Below the pieces are notes generated by a model, which worked only from the letters and a program-made list of their open reading frames with translations, did not search any database and was not told the DNA's origin. Position numbers and translations under genes: made by a program. A stretch of DNA of 38,397 bases from Leptolyngbya cf. ectocarpi LEGE 11479 (GTDB lineage Bacteria; Cyanobacteriota; Cyanobacteriia; Phormidesmidales; Phormidesmidaceae): the NCBI RefSeq assembly GCF_015207065.1, contig NZ_JADEXP010000017.1:1-38397 (forward strand). The letters are read 5' to 3'. Positions within the stretch are counted from its first letter, which is position 1; every line of letters begins with the position of its first letter. Of this stretch, positions 32,942 through 38,397 are shown piece by piece.

Positions 32942-34231
32942 ATGAATACCCCCTTACAAAAAATTGTGATCATTGGTGCAGGCCCCGCTGGCCTTCTCCT
33001 TGCCCATTACCTACTGCGTCGCCAGCGCTACCATATCGAAATTTATGACCGCCGCCCCGATCCACGCAAAGTCGATCCAAACGAGCGGCGCTCATTCCCC
33101 ATCTCGCTGCAAAAGCGAGGTCGTAAAGCGCTACAGGGTATTCCTGGCTTAGAAGAAGCCATCGCCAAGGATGCCATGGTTTGTTACGGCACCGTCATCC
33201 ATAGCAAAACCAAAACCCGCGATATTCAACGCCAAAATCCGGTACTCACCATTGACCGTAGCCGCTTAGTCGTAGCCCTGCTCGAACAGCTAACCGCCAC
33301 CTATCCCAACAGCGTCCTCAAAATCTACTTTAACTGTGTCTGTCAGCAGCTGGATGCCGACCAGCAGACCGCTAGTTTTCTTAACGCCACGGGTCGCCCG
33401 TTTACCATCAGCTACGATCGCCTCATTGGTGCCGACGGAGCCCGCTCCCAAGTTAGACAACAGCTGGGTGAGCATTACAGTCTCGCCTGCGAACAAACCT
33501 ACGTCCCTGATGCCTACAAGTCTATTTACCTGGCCAGAACTAGTTCAGACATTGATCTAGCCCCCGACCGCATCCACACCTCTAACTTTGGTCGCAATAG
33601 CCGGATTGTTCTGGCTCCTCAGCCCAACAATCAGCTCCACGGTGCATTTATCTTTAACGCCGAGAACAACCCCCTGGATGCGTTTACTACCAAAGAAGAA
33701 ATCCTGGCCTATTTCAATGAAAAGCTGCCAGTCTTTCGTCAGCTGATGAGCGATACTGAAGCCGAGGAACTACTGCAGCGTCCGGTGGCTCGCTTGGTGA
33801 CGGTAAAGTGCGATCGCTTCCACCACGGTGAGCATATCCTACTCGTCGGCGATGCCGCCCATGCTGTTTCCCCCTCCATTGGTCAGGGCTGCAACTCATC
33901 CCTCGAAGATATCCAGCTGATCAATCAGCTGCTGGACCAGTACCAGGACGATTGGTCCCAGGTCCTACCTCAATTTTCCCAGCAGCGTGTTCCTGAAGCC
34001 CATGCCCTTAAAGATTTATCAGACTATTCGTTCCCGCGTTCTACAACCCTCATCGTTGAATTCTTCCTACGACTAACCCTGGGGCGCAAGCTGCATCAAT
34101 GGTTTCCTCAGCGATTCCAGCCGTTTGTGTTTGACCTTGTTTTAGATTCAGATCTTTCCTATGCCGAGGTACTTGCTCTCAGCCAAGGATGGATCAGTAA
34201 GGTCAAACGCTCAATGGCAGCATCAACCTGA
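32942..34231 (+). CDS. FAD-dependent aromatic-ring monooxygenase-like oxidoreductase
   Basis: The 429-residue flavoprotein belongs to the PHBH/kynurenine 3-monooxygenase group. The dinucleotide fold IIGAGPAGLLLAHYLL (G12, G14, G17) is followed by the DG motif DRLIGADGARSQVR (about 159-172) and the GD motif ILLVGDAAHAVSPSIGQGCNSSLEDI (about 299-324). The Gly-Gln-Gly-Cys-Asn-Ser motif and the PNERRSF-PISLQKRGRKAL segment are closest to kynurenine 3-monooxygenase-type enzymes, but substrate cannot be fixed. The C-terminal 60 residues contain a hydrophobic helix. No other pathway genes are adjacent. Confidence 0.8.
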   Translation: MNTPLQKIVIIGAGPAGLLLAHYLLRRQRYHIEIYDRRPDPRKVDPNERRSFPISLQKRGRKALQGIPGLEEAIAKDAMVCYGTVIHSKTKTRDIQRQNPVLTIDRSRLVVALLEQLTATYPNSVLKIYFNCVCQQLDADQQTASFLNATGRPFTISYDRLIGADGARSQVRQQLGEHYSLACEQTYVPDAYKSIYLARTSSDIDLAPDRIHTSNFGRNSRIVLAPQPNNQLHGAFIFNAENNPLDAFTTKEEILAYFNEKLPVFRQLMSDTEAEELLQRPVARLVTVKCDRFHHGEHILLVGDAAHAVSPSIGQGCNSSLEDIQLINQLLDQYQDDWSQVLPQFSQQRVPEAHALKDLSDYSFPRSTTLIVEFFLRLTLGRKLHQWFPQRFQPFVFDLVLDSDLSYAEVLALSQGWISKVKRSMAAST

Positions 34232-34437
34232 CCCACCCGGTTTCAGCACCTGAAATTCATGCCTGTCGCCTAAAATTTATAAAAGCTTTATGAAAAAAGC
34301 TCCGAACCATCTTGAGTAAAAAACGTTGCCCGCCTATAACTGGGGATAGGTCAGAGCAGAAAATCTTGATACTAGAGCTAAAAAATCTGCGTCCTTAGGC
34401 ACTTTGTTTTAAAGCTGTGTTGAGCACAGTCAATGGC

Positions 34438-35562
34438 ATGAAGAAGAAACTGTTTGCTGCAGGCGTAGCCATCTCATCTTGTCTGATTCCGCTTGAAGCA
34501 AGAGCCGCTTCATTTACGGGCTTAAACGTCTTTGGAGATAGTCTCGCCGACTCGGGTAATCTCTTTAACCTCACCGATGCAATTCTCTCTCCTTTCGGTC
34601 TGCCGCCCTTGCCTCCTCCCCCCTACGCTCAAAAAAACTCTAACGGTCCCATCTGGATTGACAATATTGGTCAGACATTGGGGCTGACACCGACGCTAGC
34701 CACAGAGTTTGTCATCAACCCGACGGGTACACCTCCGCCCACCGAAGGTATTAACTTTGCCTTTGCCGGCGCACTCTCTTCAGATACCCACATCCTAGAT
34801 GACGATTTTCCTCTTGTAGCCGATTTCTTTCCAGGTTTTCAAGATCAAATCGATGCGTTTGCCGCCCTCTCTACAGCGTTTCCTGTGGACCCAAGCGCCC
34901 TTAATGTGATCTGGATCGGAGCTAATGACTATAACGAAGCGTTTTCTAATCCAGCCTCTCTAGGAGGGTTGTCGCTAGCTCAGTTACCCAACTTTGTGAC
35001 CGACAACATTATTGACGGGCTTACCCAATTAGACGACTTGGGCGCCAAAGAGTTTTTAGTTGTTAACTTGCCCGCTACGGGAGAAGCCCCCTTTGCTGAT
35101 TTTTTCGATGCCCAGAGCCCGCTGGATATTCCCTCGGTGCTTAATCAGCTCACATTTGCCCATAATGAACTGTTGTCAGTCAAGCTAGATGTCTTTGCCC
35201 AAAGCCGTCCCGATACCAGCATCACCACTTTGGATGTCGGCACCCTGTTTGCCGACATCCTGGCAGATCCAGGTGCATTTGGGTTGGCCAATGTGACTGA
35301 CTCCTGCTTAATTAACTTTCAGCCAGGATTCCAGTTTGACGACGTCTGTAACAATCCAGATGAGTTTCTCTTTTGGGATGATACTCATCCCACCACAGCG
35401 GCTTATAAAATTGTCAGTGACTTTGCACTAGCTACTCTCCATGATGGCGATATAACATCAGCTAGCGTACCTGAGCCTGGTTCTCTAGGCGCGCTGTTAG
35501 CCATGGGCTTCATTGGCTCTGGAGCCGTGCTGACCAAACGTGTGCACAATCCTAAAAAGTGA
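34438..35562 (+). CDS. Exported SGNH/GDSL hydrolase with PEP-CTERM anchor
   Basis: The ATG at 34438 starts a typical signal peptide (MKKKLFAAGVAISSCLIPLE, cleavage near ARAA); a GTG seven codons earlier is less likely. The mature enzyme shows SGNH blocks: GDS (VFGDSLADSGN, Ser35), GxND (WIGANDYN) and DxxH (WDDTHPTTAAY). The C-terminus is a PEP-CTERM sorting signal, SVPEPGSLGALLAMGFIGSG, then a basic tail. The product is thus an outer-surface or exopolysaccharide-associated lipase/esterase, probably processed by an exosortase. The closest domain type is the autotransporter/hemolysin-like GDSL group. It converges on the pentapeptide gene with 8 bp between stops. Confidence 0.9.
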   Translation: MKKKLFAAGVAISSCLIPLEARAASFTGLNVFGDSLADSGNLFNLTDAILSPFGLPPLPPPPYAQKNSNGPIWIDNIGQTLGLTPTLATEFVINPTGTPPPTEGINFAFAGALSSDTHILDDDFPLVADFFPGFQDQIDAFAALSTAFPVDPSALNVIWIGANDYNEAFSNPASLGGLSLAQLPNFVTDNIIDGLTQLDDLGAKEFLVVNLPATGEAPFADFFDAQSPLDIPSVLNQLTFAHNELLSVKLDVFAQSRPDTSITTLDVGTLFADILADPGAFGLANVTDSCLINFQPGFQFDDVCNNPDEFLFWDDTHPTTAAYKIVSDFALATLHDGDITSASVPEPGSLGALLAMGFIGSGAVLTKRVHNPKK

Positions 35563-35570
35563 GTCTTGTT

Positions 35571-36563
35571 TTAACCATGTACTTTGCCATCGGGCATGGT
35601 CGTGCCAGTTAGCCTGGCATCGACTAAATTGGCGCTGCTGAGTTCGGCTTTGAACAGAATGGCTGCCATGAGGTTGGCTCCACCTAGGTTTGTACGGCCT
35701 AGATAGGCGTTGGTGAGGTCGGCCTGGGTGAGGTCGGCGCCGCTGAGGTTGGCACGGCTAAGGTCAGCCCGTAGCAGTCGGGCATCGGTCATGATAATTT
35801 GAAAAAGCTGTGCCCCGCACAGTTTAGTATCTGTGAGATTAACGCCCTTTAGATCGGCTCCTGTAAAGTCACAGCCCGATAGGTTAGCCCGCTGAGCACG
35901 GGTGCGGGTAAGGTTGGCATAGCGCAGATTGGCCCCCTCTAGCTGGGCATCAGCAAGGGAAGCCCCCTTGAGGTTTGCGCTACTGAGGTCTGCATTGCGC
36001 AAGTCTGCCTCTTTGAGAAATGCTTCGCTCAGGTTGGCCCCACTCAGATCTACATTGGCCAAATCGGCTCCTTTGAGATTGGCCCCTCGCAAGTCTACCT
36101 GACGCAGGTGGGCACCGCGCAAAATGGTTTGCTCACTGCGCAATTCTTGCCGCAGATTGGCACCGCGCAGACAGGCACCGGTCAGATTGGCACCGCTCAG
36201 GTCGGCATTACGCAGGTCCGCATCGGCCAAATTCACATCAAATAAATCGGCTAGGGTGAGGTCGGCTCCTCGCAAATCTGCCCCTTGCAGACTGGCTCCA
36301 TGGAGGTTAGCGTCGCTCAGGTTGGTGTAAATCAGATTCGCCTGGTTGAGATTGACACCACTCAGGTTGGCATGGCTGAGATTGGCCTGCTCCAGATTTA
36401 CCCGGCTCAGGTAGGAGAACATCAAATCTGTGCGCTCTAAATCGGCTTTGGAAAAGTTGGTCCCAATCAGATCGGTTTTGGCTAGCTGGAGACCGGCTAA
36501 GCACATACCGCTAAAATCTTTTTGACCACTGTTATAGCGCTCTAATAATTCAATATTATCCAT
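35571..36563 (-). CDS. Pentapeptide-repeat protein
   Basis: The 330-residue protein consists almost entirely of A(D/N)LxX pentapeptides from about residue 20 to 320, forming a right-handed quadrilateral beta-helix. The repeat is briefly interrupted at about 139-147 (QELRSEQTI) and near 253-260 (FQIIMTD). The N-terminus ([20 protein letters not shown]) and the end ([10 protein letters not shown]) are typical of cyanobacterial pentapeptide proteins. Its biochemical role is unknown; the fold usually binds proteins. Its start overlaps the end of the cyclase gene by 8 bp, so it is translationally coupled and may be a cyclase partner. It has no Shine-Dalgarno of its own. Confidence 0.93.
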   Translation of the reverse strand: MDNIELLERYNSGQKDFSGMCLAGLQLAKTDLIGTNFSKADLERTDLMFSYLSRVNLEQANLSHANLSGVNLNQANLIYTNLSDANLHGASLQGADLRGADLTLADLFDVNLADADLRNADLSGANLTGACLRGANLRQELRSEQTILRGAHLRQVDLRGANLKGADLANVDLSGANLSEAFLKEADLRNADLSSANLKGASLADAQLEGANLRYANLTRTRAQRANLSGCDFTGADLKGVNLTDTKLCGAQLFQIIMTDARLLRADLSRANLSGADLTQADLTNAYLGRTNLGGANLMAAILFKAELSSANLVDARLTGTTMPDGKVHG

Positions 36564-38355
36564 AGGAGGCGGGTCTCGCAGATGTGGTAGCAGGAACGGT
36601 GGCCAGGTTGTTGCTATTTGTCTGAGCGGTTACCTGGTTAATCTCCGGATAGTAAGGTCTAATTGCCTTTAAAATGGCGGTGACTACTGGCTCGTTATCG
36701 TCACTGTCTTCTAGGCAATGAACAATAATCGATAGTTTGCTTTCTAGATCTTGGAAAGATGTACAGTAGTTAAAGACTTCCCTTAAAAAGTCTTCTAAGG
36801 TTTTGCTCCGTAGCAGTGACCACTCCTGGGAGCTACCGGTAAATGGACTGTATAGGGTGGAATGCAACAGAATTTTGGCGCGGAGCGGATTGCAATATTT
36901 GATGATATCGAGTCTGAGCTCAAACAGGTCGGCTCGATCTTTAACTCTGGCGATATCACCCATAGCTGGGCCTTCCAACGACTTAGCGGAGAAGGCAACA
37001 GTATTTTCCGGGTGGATACCGACGGGCAGATCCCCAAAACAGGTTTCCGGACTGTCGGTATCGTTGGCATTGGACAACCCCGGTGTGGACATGGGAATTA
37101 ACTCAGTCCGGGTACTATATAGGGGATGAAACGCCTTAAAAATAGTATTTACAATTTTGGTGTATTTAGCTTTGCGATTTAAGTGGTGTAGGAGGTGCCG
37201 TAGTCGAAATTTTAAATCATTTGGACTGGGGGTAAGCTGATAAAGCTGTTTGACCAGAATGGCCGTATCGGCCTGTTCAATTTTTTGAATATCTGTTTCC
37301 CAAACTTTATGACAAAGACAGTAAAGTACTTTTTTGACGCGAATAATTTGAGCATCATGGTCTAGTTCGTCAGCGACTCGCTGATAGCGGTCTTTTGCCT
37401 CATCGGCAATGTCTTCTATAACTTCTTTTTGCTCCTGGGGCTGGGCAGAGTGTGGATTAGCTACCCGTTCTACATAAAGTGGAGTAATCGATTGCAAAAT
37501 TACCTCGGCCACATCGGAGTAAACTTCTTTGTGGTTGAGGGTGGCAACAATGCGATAAAGACTGGCGCGACACTGTTCGATCGATGGATTACGCTGTATC
37601 AATGACTCAATTAAATGGTGCAGCGAAAACTGATCTAGAACAGTCGTATCATTTTCCCAAAGATTTTGACAGGTACCGAAGATGAGCTTTTTGATACGTA
37701 GGTGATCAGCATGATCACCGAGAGTTTGTAAGGCTTGCTCCAGCGGATTATCAAAGACATAGCCTTCGTACCCTTCTGCAAAGAAGGGACGGGTCATCTC
37801 CATATCGGCGATGTCTAGCTCAATGGCAGGCCTGAGCTGATAGGCTGGGACCGGTTCTTGAATATTTTTTAGATTTAGCGGGCCTAGGAATTTGGCATCG
37901 AGTTCCAGGCGGCTTTTGACCACATCGTAAACTACCTGGGAGACACAGATTTCACCAGGGGAGGCAAAGCTTTCTAGCCTAGCGGCAATGTTGACGCCAT
38001 TTCCCATGACGTCTGATGCATTGATGTAGACATCCCCGAGATGAATACCAATACGATGGTCAAAACTATCCCGTTTGCTGTCACCACGGAGCTTTTTTTG
38101 AATATTCAGCGCGCAGGCAACCGCCTGGGCGGCACTGAAAAAACACATCAATAGGCCATCGCCAGTTGATTTCAGTACCTGGCCCTTAAACACCTTACAC
38201 AGTCCGGCAATTTGCTTAAGATCCCGATTGATAATTGCCAATGCCCGCTCTTCGTCAGCGGACATCTGGGCGCTAAACCCCACGGCGTCAGTCACCACAA
38301 TGGCGGCGAGAACACGCTGGCTTTGGTTTTGAAGCGATTGCTGCGCTCCTTCCAT
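36556..38355 (-). CDS. Class III adenylate/guanylate cyclase with three helical repeats
   Basis: The ATG at 38355 gives 599 residues; a TTG six codons upstream is possible but CAGG is near the ATG. Residues 14-175 are a class III cyclase homology domain. Both metal Asp residues are present (D23 in VVTDAVGFS and D66 in [10 protein letters not shown]), as are the N122/R126 pair in GVNIAARLE and a Lys before the second Asp. The catalytic site therefore looks complete; ATP or GTP preference cannot be decided by eye. The C-terminal 400 residues contain three divergent helical repeats (about 219-294, 338-413, 485-569), each ending in a P-(L/Y)-Y motif. No membrane helix is present. The cyclase and pentapeptide genes form an operon. 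Confidence 0.88.
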   Translation of the reverse strand: MEGAQQSLQNQSQRVLAAIVVTDAVGFSAQMSADEERALAIINRDLKQIAGLCKVFKGQVLKSTGDGLLMCFFSAAQAVACALNIQKKLRGDSKRDSFDHRIGIHLGDVYINASDVMGNGVNIAARLESFASPGEICVSQVVYDVVKSRLELDAKFLGPLNLKNIQEPVPAYQLRPAIELDIADMEMTRPFFAEGYEGYVFDNPLEQALQTLGDHADHLRIKKLIFGTCQNLWENDTTVLDQFSLHHLIESLIQRNPSIEQCRASLYRIVATLNHKEVYSDVAEVILQSITPLYVERVANPHSAQPQEQKEVIEDIADEAKDRYQRVADELDHDAQIIRVKKVLYCLCHKVWETDIQKIEQADTAILVKQLYQLTPSPNDLKFRLRHLLHHLNRKAKYTKIVNTIFKAFHPLYSTRTELIPMSTPGLSNANDTDSPETCFGDLPVGIHPENTVAFSAKSLEGPAMGDIARVKDRADLFELRLDIIKYCNPLRAKILLHSTLYSPFTGSSQEWSLLRSKTLEDFLREVFNYCTSFQDLESKLSIIVHCLEDSDDNEPVVTAILKAIRPYYPEINQVTAQTNSNNLATVPATTSARPASYG

Positions 38356-38397
38356 AGAAAACCTGACTGACAAAACTACCTGATATTAAGATTACCC

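Noticed and set aside
35571-36563. Plus-strand ORFs and repeats across the pentapeptide gene, which could suggest a CRISPR-like array
   Set aside because: The 15-bp periodicity comes from A(D/N)LxX codons. There are no constant repeats with unique spacers.
1-38397. tRNA, rRNA or CRISPR loci
   Set aside because: No cloverleaf with a T-loop GTTCGA motif in the right setting, no rRNA-like sequence and no repeat-spacer array was seen on either strand.

Overview
The window is chromosomal DNA from a beta-cyanobacterium. It carries a complete beta-carboxysome cluster (ccmK2-K1-L-M-N plus ccmO), a divergent CO2-uptake type ndhF, a cyanobacterial-type Mrp antiporter operon, a PEP-CTERM protein, many pentapeptide repeats and frequent HIP1 octamers (GCGATCGC). 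The gene mix fits a Leptolyngbya/Synechococcales-like organism, but the genus cannot be fixed from the sequence alone.

Layout. 1-1239 (minus): N-terminal 413 codons of NdhF4, running off the left edge. 1959-6814 (plus): carboxysome shell, pentamer, scaffold, adaptor and tandem-BMC genes. 6906-9651: an exported DM13 protein (minus), a 2OG-Fe(II) oxygenase and an HtrA-type protease that ends in a clear terminator. 10050-14267: Mrp operon in the order small membrane protein-C-D-E-F-G-A'-B, mostly joined by ATGA overlaps. 14379-18292: a redox group made of a NosR/NapH-like membrane Fe-S protein, an FHA-ferredoxin reductase-ferredoxin fusion and an ETHE1-like persulfide dioxygenase. 18432-19631: a duplicated DUF4231 (SLATT-like) membrane protein. 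19867-24314: an RND efflux pair. 24214-25760: a cluster of REP-like hairpins around a REP-associated tyrosine transposase. 25843-32084 (minus): a three-gene operon encoding a membrane-anchored coiled-coil Hsp70/actin-like ATPase, an SNF2/RapA-type helicase and a membrane-anchored NERD nuclease. 32281-32884: a small gene and the remnant of its HNH endonuclease partner. 32942-38355: a FAD monooxygenase, a PEP-CTERM SGNH hydrolase, and a class III nucleotidyl cyclase overlapping a pentapeptide-repeat gene.

How the parts fit. The left third is inorganic carbon concentration: NDH-1 CO2 hydration diverges from the carboxysome operon across a 719-bp regulatory region. The Mrp operon (ion/proton exchange) and the Fe-S/FHA-flavoprotein/persulfide dioxygenase genes lie on the same strand and may form an electron-transfer module. 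The stretch 24.2-32.9 kb is accessory in character (repeats, transposase, nuclease and helicase genes, decayed HNH gene). Its ATPase-helicase-NERD operon is the best candidate for an undescribed system, probably anti-phage or DNA-surveillance; this is inference from domain content and context.
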